11,958 nt of DNA from Paratractidigestivibacter sp963649365 (GTDB lineage: Bacteria; Actinomycetota; Coriobacteriia; Coriobacteriales; Atopobiaceae), in contig CAVJHQ010000076.1 in assembly GCA_963649365.1 (NCBI GenBank), positions 1 through 11,958 of the forward strand, given 5' to 3'. The first letter of the stretch is position 1, and every line of letters starts with the position of its first letter. The notes under the pieces were generated by a model. That model was not told the origin of the DNA. It searched no databases and saw only the letters and a list, made by a program, of their open reading frames with translations. The position numbers were made by a program, and so were the translations under genes. Below, piece after piece: positions 1 to 6,632 of the stretch.

Positions 1-629
1 AGACCGACTTCGTGGGCACCAACCCCAAGTTCACCGGCTTCGCCGCCAAGCTCGCCCAGGTCGTCGCCGAGCAGAACCCCGCCGACGTCGAGGCTCTCAA
101 GGCCTGCGAGATGGACGGCTCCACCGTCGACGCCGAGCTCGTCGAGATGATCCACGTCATCGGCGAGAACATGAAGGTCCTGCGCTTCCAGCGCCTCGCC
201 GTCGAGAACGGCGCCCTTGCCAGCTACATCCACCTCGGCGGCAAGATCGCCAACGTGGCCGTCTTCGAGTTCTCCAAGCCCGAGACCGCCGAGGCCGACG
301 AGTTCAAGACCTTCGCCCACGACGTCGCGATGCAGATCGCCGCGACCGCTCCCGTCGCCGCCTCCCGCGACGACGTCCCGGCCGAGACCGTCGAGCACGA
401 GCTCTCCATCTACAAGGCCCAGGCTGCCGAGTCCGGCAAGCCGGAGGCCATCCAGGAGCGTATGGCCCAGGGTCGTCTCGAGAAGTACTTCAAGGAGTTC
501 GTCCTCTGCGAGCAGGAGTTCGTCAAGGATTCCTCCGTCACCATCGACGGGCTCGCCAAGAAGACCTCCAAGGACCTCGGCGACGAGATCAAGGTCAAGT
601 CCTTCGTCCTTTACCGCTTCGGCGAGTAA
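1..629 (+). CDS. tsf: Elongation factor Ts (EF-Ts), 5'-truncated by the window edge
   Basis: EF-Ts is the cytoplasmic guanine-nucleotide exchange factor that releases GDP from EF-Tu during translation elongation. The reading frame is already open at the first base. Bases 3-14 read T-D-F-V, the EF-Ts signature of the core domain that contacts EF-Tu, so the GTG at 12 is an internal valine and not a start. Further family features are the stretch KPEAIQERMAQGRLEKYFKE followed by LCEQEFVKD, typical of the C-terminal half. About 208 residues are present; in E. coli EF-Ts (283 residues) the TDFV motif lies near residue 80, so roughly 80 residues are missing upstream. The stop is TAA at 627-629. In most bacteria rpsB precedes tsf and pyrH follows, and pyrH does follow here. 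A terminator sits 20 bases after the stop. Identification is secure. Confidence 0.96.
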   Translation, partial: TDFVGTNPKFTGFAAKLAQVVAEQNPADVEALKACEMDGSTVDAELVEMIHVIGENMKVLRFQRLAVENGALASYIHLGGKIANVAVFEFSKPETAEADEFKTFAHDVAMQIAATAPVAASRDDVPAETVEHELSIYKAQAAESGKPEAIQERMAQGRLEKYFKEFVLCEQEFVKDSSVTIDGLAKKTSKDLGDEIKVKSFVLYRFGE

Positions 630-649
630 GCGCGAAAGATAGCCCCCGG

Positions 650-680
650 GAGCCGGTCACATCCGTGGCCGGCTCCTTTT
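650..680 (+). terminator. Rho-independent terminator after tsf
   Basis: GAGCCGGTCAC (650-660) pairs with GTGGCCGGCTC (665-675) through 11 bp including one G-T wobble, with a 4-base ATCC loop, followed by CTTTTAT. It lies 20 bases after the tsf stop and should end the upstream (presumably rpsB-tsf) transcript. Confidence 0.85.
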
Positions 681-714
681 ATGTGCCCAGACGTTGCGCT
701 CGCGCAAGGGCTCG

Positions 715-743
715 TTTCTTGCCTGCGCGCGCTCTGGTACACT
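715..743 (+). promoter_or_regulatory. Candidate promoter for pyrH-frr (extended -10)
   Basis: TGGTACACT at 735-743 has the form of an extended -10 (TG, one base, then TACACT against TATAAT). Seventeen bases upstream, TTTCTT (715-720) is a poor -35, which is tolerable for an extended -10 promoter. It lies in the only non-coding gap between the tsf terminator and pyrH. It implies a leader of about 55 bases that contains a small hairpin, GCGCC-TTGCT-GGCGC (761-775). No start site is proven. Confidence 0.5.
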
Positions 744-793
744 CTTTTATCGGCAAAGAGGCGCCTTGCTGGCGCGTTCATCTATCGAAGAGT

Positions 794-798
794 GGAGG
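794..798 (+). promoter_or_regulatory. Ribosome binding site deciding the pyrH TTG start
   Basis: GGAGG at 794-798 is five bases before TTG 804. No comparable Shine-Dalgarno sequence precedes the in-frame ATG at 681, which overlaps the tsf terminator. This fixes pyrH to the unusual TTG codon and gives the family's normal N-terminus. Confidence 0.8.
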
Positions 799-803
799 AC
801 GGT

Positions 804-1529
804 TTGGCTGACCTAAAGTACAACCGCGTTTTGCTCAAGCTTTCCGGCGAGGCCCTCATGGGCGACCAGGACTTCGGCATCGATCCCTCGGTCCCCACCC
901 GGCTGGCCAACGAGATCAGGCCCGTTTACGACGCCGGTGTTCAGATCGCCGTCGTCATCGGAGGCGGCAACATCTTCCGCGGCGTCCAGGGCGCCGCGGG
1001 CGGCATGGACCGCGCCCAGGGCGATTCCATGGGCATGCTCGCCACGGTCATCAACGCGCTCGCGCTGCAGGACACCTTCGAGCAGGCCGGCATGGACTCC
1101 CGCGTGATGAGCGCCATCTCCATGCGTCAGATCGCCGAGCCCTATATCCGCCGCCGCGCCATCCGCCACATGGAGAAGGGCCGCATCGTCATCCTCGCGG
1201 CCGGCACGGGCAATCCCTTCTTCACCACCGACACCGGCGCCGCGCTGCGAGCCTGCGAGGTCAACGCGCAGATCCTCATGAAGGCGACCAACGTCGACGG
1301 CGTCTACGACAGCGACCCGAAGAAGAACCCCGAGGCCGTCAAGTACGACAGCGTCACCTACGACGAGGTCCTTACCAAGAACCTCAAGGTCATGGACGCC
1401 GCGGCCATCGCGCTGTGCCGCGACAACTCCATGCCCCTCATGATCTTCGACATCAACGGCGACGGGAACTTCCTGCACGCCGTCGAGGGCCAGAACGTCG
1501 GAACCGTGGTCTTTGACAAGGAGAACTAA
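804..1529 (+). CDS. pyrH: UMP kinase (uridylate kinase)
   Basis: The enzyme phosphorylates UMP to UDP with ATP, a committed step towards UTP and CTP in the cytoplasm; bacterial PyrH is a hexamer of the amino-acid-kinase fold, usually near 240 residues. With the TTG start it is 241 residues. It shows the phosphate-binding LLKLSGEALMG (residues 10-20), GGGNIFRG (53-60), the FFTTDTGAALRA segment (139-150) with the acceptor-site Thr/Asp, and the KATNVDGVYDSDPKKNP stretch that binds the nucleotide base. An in-frame ATG exists at 681, but it lies in the tsf terminator and would add 41 residues with no family character. frr begins one base after the stop, and its Shine-Dalgarno lies inside the end of pyrH, so the two are translated from one message. 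In many bacteria UTP inhibits and GTP activates PyrH; the sequence does not tell which applies here. Confidence 0.96.
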   Translation: MADLKYNRVLLKLSGEALMGDQDFGIDPSVPTRLANEIRPVYDAGVQIAVVIGGGNIFRGVQGAAGGMDRAQGDSMGMLATVINALALQDTFEQAGMDSRVMSAISMRQIAEPYIRRRAIRHMEKGRIVILAAGTGNPFFTTDTGAALRACEVNAQILMKATNVDGVYDSDPKKNPEAVKYDSVTYDEVLTKNLKVMDAAAIALCRDNSMPLMIFDINGDGNFLHAVEGQNVGTVVFDKEN

Positions 1530-1530
1530 C

Positions 1531-2076
1531 ATGAGCCAGCACACCGATTACGCGAAGTCCCACATGGACAAGGCCATCGACGCCCTGAAGTCCAACTTCT
1601 CGCGCGTTCGCTCCGGCCGCGCCAACGCCCACATCCTCGATCCCATCAAGGTCGACTACTACGGACAGCCCACGCCCATCACCCAGCTCGCCGGCGTCAA
1701 GGTCCCCGAGGCCTCCATGCTCGTCATCGAGCCGTGGGACAAGACCTCCCTTAAGGCCATCGAGAAGGCTATCGAGGCCTCCGACCTCGGCATCACCCCT
1801 TCGAACGACGGCGTCTCCATCCGCCTGCCGTTCCCGCGCCCGACCGAGGAGCGCCGCCGCGAGCTCGCCAAGGAGTGCTCCAAGCTCGCCGAGGAGGCGC
1901 GCGTCGCTATCCGCAACGTCCGCCGCGACGCCAACGGCAAGGTCGACCGCGACGAGGAGCTTCCCGAGGACGAGGCCACGCGCGAGAAGAAGGCCATCCA
2001 GAAGCTGACCGACTCCTACGTCGCGAAGATCGAGGAGCTGCTCAAGGCAAAGACCGCGGAGATTATGGAGATCTAA
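1531..2076 (+). CDS. frr: Ribosome recycling factor
   Basis: RRF acts with EF-G to split post-termination ribosomes. The protein is 181 residues, close to the usual 185. It has the N-terminal helix of the three-helix bundle and then RSGRANAHILD (residues 27-37), the family's conserved turn into the small beta domain, followed by KVDYYGQPTPITQLA. The C-terminal half contains LPFPRPTEERRRELAK and EEARVAIRNVRRDAN, both standard RRF signatures. ATG 1531 is preceded by AAGGAG (1518-1523) at a spacing of seven bases. An in-frame TTG at 1513 lies upstream inside pyrH and has no support. It is co-transcribed with pyrH, the usual arrangement, and ends at a strong terminator. Confidence 0.97.
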   Translation: MSQHTDYAKSHMDKAIDALKSNFSRVRSGRANAHILDPIKVDYYGQPTPITQLAGVKVPEASMLVIEPWDKTSLKAIEKAIEASDLGITPSNDGVSIRLPFPRPTEERRRELAKECSKLAEEARVAIRNVRRDANGKVDRDEELPEDEATREKKAIQKLTDSYVAKIEELLKAKTAEIMEI

Positions 2077-2113
2077 GTTCCCGCAGCCCCGGCGCAGCCA
2101 GCGCCCAAGGACC

Positions 2114-2151
2114 AAAAAGCCGGCCGACGCCCATGCGACGGTCGGCTTTTT
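2114..2151 (+). terminator. Rho-independent terminator after frr
   Basis: AAAAAGCCGGCCG (2114-2126) pairs with CGGTCGGCTTTTT (2139-2151) over 13 bp with one G-T wobble and a 12-base loop. The A-rich 5' arm and T-run 3' arm make it potentially bidirectional. It ends the pyrH-frr transcript, so uppS needs its own promoter or readthrough. Confidence 0.9.
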
Positions 2152-2309
2152 GCGCATATCCGGCCCGTATTCTGGCTATGGGGTAGACTTAAGCGAGCCG
2201 CGGGTGGCCCCAGGGGAGGGCCGCCCTTCTTCGCAGACATCCGAAACACGACGCCGGCGCCCCCATGCGGAGAAGCTCCGCGGGCGCGGGCAGAACGGGG
2301 AGAGCCACC
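2152..2309 (+). promoter_or_regulatory. uppS leader: candidate -10 and two strong hairpins
   Basis: This gap of about 160 bases has no gene. A -10-like GGTAGACT lies at 2182-2189 without a recognisable -35. Hairpin 1 is GGGTGGCCC (2202-2210), loop CAGGGGA, GGGCCGCCC (2218-2226), nine pairs with one G-T wobble, followed by TTCTTC. Hairpin 2 is GCGGAG (2267-2272), loop AAG, CTCCGC (2276-2281), extended outside a four-base bulge by GCGCCC (2257-2262) with GGGCGC (2282-2287). Hairpin 2 ends ten bases before the Shine-Dalgarno at 2297-2302. Promoter use and any regulatory role are inference. Confidence 0.5.
2297..2302 (+). promoter_or_regulatory. Ribosome binding site for the uppS GTG start
   Basis: GGGGAG at 2297-2302 is seven bases before GTG 2310. 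A competing site, GAGGAC at 2373-2378, is six bases before the in-frame ATG 2385, so the start is not settled by the Shine-Dalgarno alone. Confidence 0.6.
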
Positions 2310-3089
2310 GTGCGCTTTGACGAGAAGCTCCTTCAGGAGTACTACGCCGACTCGCCTGACGACATCTCGCTCGAGGACGTGGACATGGCCCGCGTGCCGA
2401 GCCACGTCTCCATCATCATGGACGGCAACGGTCGCTGGGCCACGGCCCGCGGGCTCGACCGGAGCCGCGGCCACGTCGCGGGCGTCGAGTCGCTGCGCGA
2501 GGCGGTGACCACGAGCGTGCGCCTGGGCTTCGACGTGCTCTCCGTCTACGCGTTCTCGACCGAGAACTGGAAGCGCCCGCAGCGTGAGGTCGACCTGCTC
2601 ATGCACCTCTTCGCGACCACGCTCGTGAAGGAGCTGCCGCTCTTCCATCAGGAGAACGTCCGGCTCAGGTTCCTGGGCGACCTCGACGCCCTTCCCGAGG
2701 AGACCCGCCTCGTGTTCCAGAAGGGCCTCGACGAGACGGCCGACCACACGGGCATGGTGTTCGCCCTCGCCGTCAACTACGGCTCGCGCGCCGAGATCGC
2801 CCGCGCCGCCCGCGAGCTCGCCGCCGAGGTGGCGGCCGGCGAGCGCGACGCCGACTCCATCGACGCCGACGCGCTCTCCGCGCACCTCTACACCCAGGGG
2901 CTGCCCGACCCCGACCTGCTTATCCGCACCTCCGGCGAGCTGCGGCTCTCCAACTACCTGCTCTGGCAGCTCGCCTACAGCGAGTTCTACGTGACCGACA
3001 CCTACTGGCCCGACTTCACCCGCTGGGACATGCTCCGCGCCGTGAGGTCCTTCCAGGCGCGCGACCGCAGGTTCGGGGGCGTCAAGTAG
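2310..3089 (+). CDS. uppS: Undecaprenyl diphosphate synthase (cis-prenyltransferase)
   Basis: UppS condenses farnesyl diphosphate with eight isopentenyl diphosphates to make the C55 lipid carrier used for peptidoglycan and other wall polymers. With the GTG start it is 259 residues. Motifs in order: VSIIMDGNGRWA (33-44) with the catalytic Asp38 that coordinates magnesium; RSRGHVAGVESLR, the diphosphate-binding region; LSVYAFSTENWKRP; LAVNYGSRAEI; and LPDPDLLIRTSGELRLSNYL with the C-terminal conserved Arg residues and SEFYVTDTYWPDF. The start is uncertain: GTG 2310 has a good Shine-Dalgarno, but ATG 2385 also has one and would give the usual short N-terminus (MARVPSHV). ATG 2265 has none. cdsA starts one base after the stop. 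cis- rather than trans-prenyltransferase identity is clear from the DGNGRWA motif. A paralogue making a different chain length is possible but less likely. Confidence 0.94.
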   Translation: MRFDEKLLQEYYADSPDDISLEDVDMARVPSHVSIIMDGNGRWATARGLDRSRGHVAGVESLREAVTTSVRLGFDVLSVYAFSTENWKRPQREVDLLMHLFATTLVKELPLFHQENVRLRFLGDLDALPEETRLVFQKGLDETADHTGMVFALAVNYGSRAEIARAARELAAEVAAGERDADSIDADALSAHLYTQGLPDPDLLIRTSGELRLSNYLLWQLAYSEFYVTDTYWPDFTRWDMLRAVRSFQARDRRFGGVK

Positions 3090-3090
3090 C

Positions 3091-4035
3091 ATGGGCGAGA
3101 ACAGCGATAACCGGGGCCGCCAGAGCGTCGGCCTCGACAAGCAGGTCGACAAGCTCGAGGCCCTGCGCGCCGCAAAGGAGAGCCAGCGTGCGCAGGGGAC
3201 CCTGCGCGGCCAGCGTGCCCGCGGGTCGGCCGAGAAGCTCCTTACCCGCACGACCTCCGGCGCCATCTACGCCGTGCTCACCATCGGGTGCCTTTTCCTG
3301 GGGCCGTTCGCCACGGCGCTGCTGATCATGGGCATGGCCTGGCTCTGCTGCTCGGAGTTCTTCCGGATCTGCCGCATGGGCGGGCGCGGCCCCAACGAGA
3401 TCTTCGGGCTCGCCGTCGCGCTTCTCTTCCCGCTGGCCGCCTACGCCCGCGGGGTCTCGGGTATGGCCGTGGTGCTCATGATCTTCCTCGTGGCCATCGC
3501 CGCATGGTACGTGGCCACGCCGCGGGCCAACATCGCCGACGTGGCCGTCACCGTCTTCGGCCCCGTGTACACGAGCTTCTCGTTCTCCTCCATCGTCCTT
3601 ATCCGGGCCTTCGACAAGGGTCCCCAGGGCGCGGTCCTCGCCCTCGGGGTGATGCTCTGCATCTGGGTGAGCGACAGCTTCGCCTACGTCGTCGGCTCCA
3701 AGCTCGGCAAGCATAAGCTCGCGCCCCGAATCAGCCCGAACAAGAGCTGGGAAGGCTTCTGGGCGGGGCTCGTCGGCTCCGTGCTCACCTGGGTCGTCAT
3801 CGCCCTCGTCGGCGTGGACGGCCTGGCCGTCTGGCATGCCCTGCCGCTCGGCCTCGTCGTGGGCGTCGTGGGCGTCGTCGGGGACCTCTTCGAGTCGCGC
3901 ATCAAGCGCGGGGTCGGCGTCAAGGACTCCGGCAACCTCATGCCCGGCCACGGCGGGCTTCTCGACCGCTCCGACTCGCTCCTGTTCGGCTCCGCCGCCG
4001 CTTATCTGCTCCTTCTTATCGGAGGGATTCTCTAA
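3091..4035 (+). CDS. cdsA: Phosphatidate cytidylyltransferase (CDP-diacylglycerol synthase)
   Basis: CdsA is an integral membrane enzyme that makes CDP-diacylglycerol from phosphatidic acid and CTP, the branch point to all major phospholipids. It has 314 residues and several hydrophobic segments, the first at about residues 56-86. The complete CDS signature lies at residues 269-295: S269, K272-R273, K278-D279, the PGHGG at 285-289 and DRSD at 292-295, which bind metal and CTP. Residues 1-50 form a charged hydrophilic extension rich in Lys, Arg, Glu and Gln that precedes the first membrane segment; many family members begin near the LTRTTSG equivalent. ATG 3091 lies one base after the uppS stop, and a G-run at 3075-3079 serves as a weak Shine-Dalgarno. 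The dxr start codon directly abuts its stop. Confidence 0.94.
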   Translation: MGENSDNRGRQSVGLDKQVDKLEALRAAKESQRAQGTLRGQRARGSAEKLLTRTTSGAIYAVLTIGCLFLGPFATALLIMGMAWLCCSEFFRICRMGGRGPNEIFGLAVALLFPLAAYARGVSGMAVVLMIFLVAIAAWYVATPRANIADVAVTVFGPVYTSFSFSSIVLIRAFDKGPQGAVLALGVMLCIWVSDSFAYVVGSKLGKHKLAPRISPNKSWEGFWAGLVGSVLTWVVIALVGVDGLAVWHALPLGLVVGVVGVVGDLFESRIKRGVGVKDSGNLMPGHGGLLDRSDSLLFGSAAAYLLLLIGGIL

Positions 4036-5241
4036 ATGACCCCTATCACCATCTTCGAGGACACCGCGCCGCGCTCCGAGCGCCCGCGCCCGGTGCGCGT
4101 GGCGGTCCTCGGCTGCTCGGGCTCCATCGGCACGCAGACCCTCGACGTCGCCCGCAGGCACGCGGACAAGGTCCAGGTCGTCGCGCTCTCGGTGAACACC
4201 TCAGCCGCCGCGCTCGTCTCGGCGGCCCGCGAGTTCGGGTGCGCGCATGTGGCCGTGGCCGACCCCTCCCGCGCCGACGACCCCGTCCTCTCCGAGCTTC
4301 CGGCCGCGTGCGAGCTCGCGTTCGGCGAGCAGGCCGTCACGGCCCTCGCCGAGCTTCCCGACGTCGACGTCGTCGTCAACGCGCTCGTCGGCTTCGCCGG
4401 CATCCACGCGGGCTACGCCGCCCTCAAGGCCGACAAGGTCCTTGCCTACGCGAACAAGGAGTCGATCGTCTGCGGCGGCGACCTCCTCATGCCGCTCGCC
4501 CGCCCCGGCCGGCTGATCCCCGTCGACTCGGAGCACTCGGCTATCTTCCAGTGCCTCGTGGGGGAGAGAAGCTCCGAGGTCCACTGCCTGTGGCTCACCT
4601 GCTCGGGCGGCCCCTTCTACGGCAAGACGCGCGCCGAGCTCGAGCGCGTGACGGCCGCGGACGCGCTCGCGCACCCCACCTGGGACATGGGCGCGAAGAT
4701 AACCATCGACTCGGCGTCGCTTATGAACAAAGGCCTCGAGGTCATCGAGGCCCACCATCTGTTCCAGGTGCCCATCGACTCGGTTCGCGTGCTCGTGCAG
4801 CGCCAGAGCAAGATTCACTCGATGGTCGAGTTCGCCGACGGCGTCGTGAAGGCGCAGCTCGGCGGCTCCGACATGCGCGCCCCCATCCAGTACGCCCTGA
4901 GCTACCCCGAGCGCTGGGACGCGACCGTCGAGCGCGTCGACTGGGGCTCCTGCGCGCCGATCACCTTCGGCGAGGCCGACGAGGAGACCTTCGGCTGCCT
5001 CGCCCTCGCCAAGCGCGCCGGCCGCGAGGGCGGCACGCTCCCGTGCGCGATGAACGCGGCCAACGAGGTGGCCAACCTCGCCTTCCGCCAGGGCGCCTGC
5101 GGCTTCACGGACATCGAGAAGATCGTCCGCACGGTCATGGACGCCACGCCGGTCGAGCGGGTGGAGAGCCTCGAGCAGCTCCTCGACGTCGATGCCCGCG
5201 CCCGCGAGGCCGCCCGCGCCGCCCTGTCCTCGGAGGTCTAA
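4036..5241 (+). CDS. dxr: 1-deoxy-D-xylulose 5-phosphate reductoisomerase
   Basis: DXR converts 1-deoxyxylulose 5-phosphate to 2-C-methylerythritol 4-phosphate with NADPH, the first committed step of the MEP isoprenoid pathway; it is the target of fosmidomycin. The 401-residue protein has the NADPH-binding LGCSGSIG (25-32), NKE (140-142), metal-binding D164-S165-E166, SGG at 190-192, HPTWDMG from His213, and DSASLMNKGLE (225-235) with Ser226, Asn231, Lys232 and Glu235. The spacing from His213 to Glu235 equals that of E. coli His209 to Glu231. The C-terminal MNAANEVANLAF is also typical. Cys27 replaces the usual Ser in the family's GSTGSIG. ATG 4036 follows the cdsA TAA with no gap; GGAGG at 4021-4025 inside cdsA is its Shine-Dalgarno. 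Confidence 0.97.
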   Translation: MTPITIFEDTAPRSERPRPVRVAVLGCSGSIGTQTLDVARRHADKVQVVALSVNTSAAALVSAAREFGCAHVAVADPSRADDPVLSELPAACELAFGEQAVTALAELPDVDVVVNALVGFAGIHAGYAALKADKVLAYANKESIVCGGDLLMPLARPGRLIPVDSEHSAIFQCLVGERSSEVHCLWLTCSGGPFYGKTRAELERVTAADALAHPTWDMGAKITIDSASLMNKGLEVIEAHHLFQVPIDSVRVLVQRQSKIHSMVEFADGVVKAQLGGSDMRAPIQYALSYPERWDATVERVDWGSCAPITFGEADEETFGCLALAKRAGREGGTLPCAMNAANEVANLAFRQGACGFTDIEKIVRTVMDATPVERVESLEQLLDVDARAREAARAALSSEV

Positions 5242-5244
5242 CCG

Positions 5245-6630
5245 GTGTCTGTGCTTCTTTCCGTTCTCTCCGCGGTGTTCTGGGGAGCGATCGTGCTCTC
5301 GGTCCTCGTCTTCATCCACGAGGCCGGCCACTACCTCGCCGCCCGCGCCTGCGGCGTCCGCGTGACCGAGTTCATGCTGGGCCTTCCCTGCCGTCACAGG
5401 CTCTCGTTCAAGAGCAAGAAGGTCGGCACCGAGATCGGCGTCACGCCCCTGCTGCTGGGCGGCTACAACCGCATCTGCGGCATGGAGCCCGTCGAGTCGG
5501 ACAAGCTCGCCGAGGTGCTCGCCTGCGTCCAGGCCCACGGGCGCATCGAGTACGCCAAGGTTGCCGCCGAGGTGGGCATCGACGAGATCGATGCCCTCGA
5601 GGCGCTCGTCTGCCTTACCGACTGGGCCGCCGTGAGGCCGTACTACAACCCCGAGCTCGGCGAGAAGCCCTCGCAGAAGACCTATCCCGTCGCCTTCGAG
5701 ACGGTGGCGCGCGACGCGGCACTTCTCACCGAGTACGACCGCGGGCACGACTTCTCCAAGGAGGGCGCCACCAAGGCGGGCGCCCCGCGCGTCCCCGAGT
5801 GCGGGGCCGAGAAGTTCCTCGAGGCGGAGCGGTCCCACACCTATGTTGGGATGGGCTTCTTCCGGCGCCTCGCGATCCTCTTCGCCGGGCCTCTCGTGAA
5901 CGTCCTGTTCGCCTTCGTGGTGGTAAGCGCGTACTTCATGGCCTCGGGCATCCCCGTCGCGTCGGACGAGGCCGCGATCGGCGCGGTGAGCGCGGGCTCC
6001 TACGCCGAGGCCGCCGGCGTATGCGCGGGCGACCGCGTGGTCAAGGTGGGGGAGACCGAGGTCACGGACTGGTCCTCCATGAGCGCGGCACTCGACACCT
6101 ACCTCGACAGCGGCACCGACTTCACCCTGACGGTCGAGCGCGAAGGGGGCCAGGTCGAGCTCACGGTCGACCTGGAGGACGGCCAGCCCGCCAAACTGCT
6201 GGGCATCAGCTCCCAGGTCGTCGTCTACCACCCCGGCCCCGTCGAGTCCGCCGGGCTCGCCCTGAGCTACGGGCGCATGGTCGCCGGGTACGTGGGCAGT
6301 CTCCTCGTCCCCCAGACCACCATGGAGGTGCTCGACCAGTCCTCGTCGGTCGTGGGCGTCTCCGTCATGGCGTCGGAGGCGGCCTCCTCGGGGCTTCTCG
6401 ACCTCCTCATCCTCGCCGCCTCGGTGTCGATGTCGCTCGGCTTCATGAACCTGCTGCCCATCCCGCCCCTCGACGGCGGGAAGATCCTCATCGAGGTCAT
6501 CCAGCTGGTCCTCCGCAGGCAGCTCTCGTCCAAGGCCCAGAACTACATCAGCTACGTCGGCCTCGCCTTCTTCGTCTTCGTCTTCGTCGTCGTGCTCAAA
6601 AACGACATCGTCCGCTTCGTGATTGGATAG
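5245..6630 (+). CDS. rseP: RseP-type site-2 intramembrane metalloprotease (M50) with a large cytoplasmic insertion
   Basis: Site-2 proteases cleave substrates within the membrane, for example anti-sigma factors and leftover signal peptides. The 461-residue protein has its first membrane segment with the zinc motif HEAGH (25-29), then GGY (72-74), a second segment with FAGPLVN (213-219), one PDZ domain (about 243-315), and a third segment ending in NLLPIPPLDGG (402-412), whose Asp410 is the third zinc ligand. A last membrane helix lies near 432-455. Between GGY and FAGP lie about 138 residues, longer than in E. coli RseP (roughly 35) and likely cytoplasmic. Residues 86-134 of this insertion resemble a winged helix (see findings). 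The start is GTG 5245, eight bases after CGGAGG (5231-5236). Its place between dxr and ispG is a common bacterial arrangement. The substrate is unknown. Confidence 0.93.
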   Translation: MSVLLSVLSAVFWGAIVLSVLVFIHEAGHYLAARACGVRVTEFMLGLPCRHRLSFKSKKVGTEIGVTPLLLGGYNRICGMEPVESDKLAEVLACVQAHGRIEYAKVAAEVGIDEIDALEALVCLTDWAAVRPYYNPELGEKPSQKTYPVAFETVARDAALLTEYDRGHDFSKEGATKAGAPRVPECGAEKFLEAERSHTYVGMGFFRRLAILFAGPLVNVLFAFVVVSAYFMASGIPVASDEAAIGAVSAGSYAEAAGVCAGDRVVKVGETEVTDWSSMSAALDTYLDSGTDFTLTVEREGGQVELTVDLEDGQPAKLLGISSQVVVYHPGPVESAGLALSYGRMVAGYVGSLLVPQTTMEVLDQSSSVVGVSVMASEAASSGLLDLLILAASVSMSLGFMNLLPIPPLDGGKILIEVIQLVLRRQLSSKAQNYISYVGLAFFVFVFVVVLKNDIVRFVIG

Positions 6631-6632
6631 CC

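Noticed and set aside
681..803. ATG 681 as the pyrH start
   Set aside because: It overlaps the tsf terminator, has no Shine-Dalgarno and lies upstream of the candidate promoter. TTG 804 has GGAGG at the right distance and gives the family's N-terminus.
2265..2309. ATG 2265 as the uppS start
   Set aside because: There is no Shine-Dalgarno, it lies within the bulged hairpin, and the added residues (Arg/Gly/Ser-rich) have no family character.
4239..6632. A long plus-strand frame running through dxr and rseP into ispG
   Set aside because: It is in frame with ispG but its translation over this part is Arg/Pro/Gly-rich low complexity. The real ispG begins at ATG 6633 and dxr and rseP are clear in the other frames.
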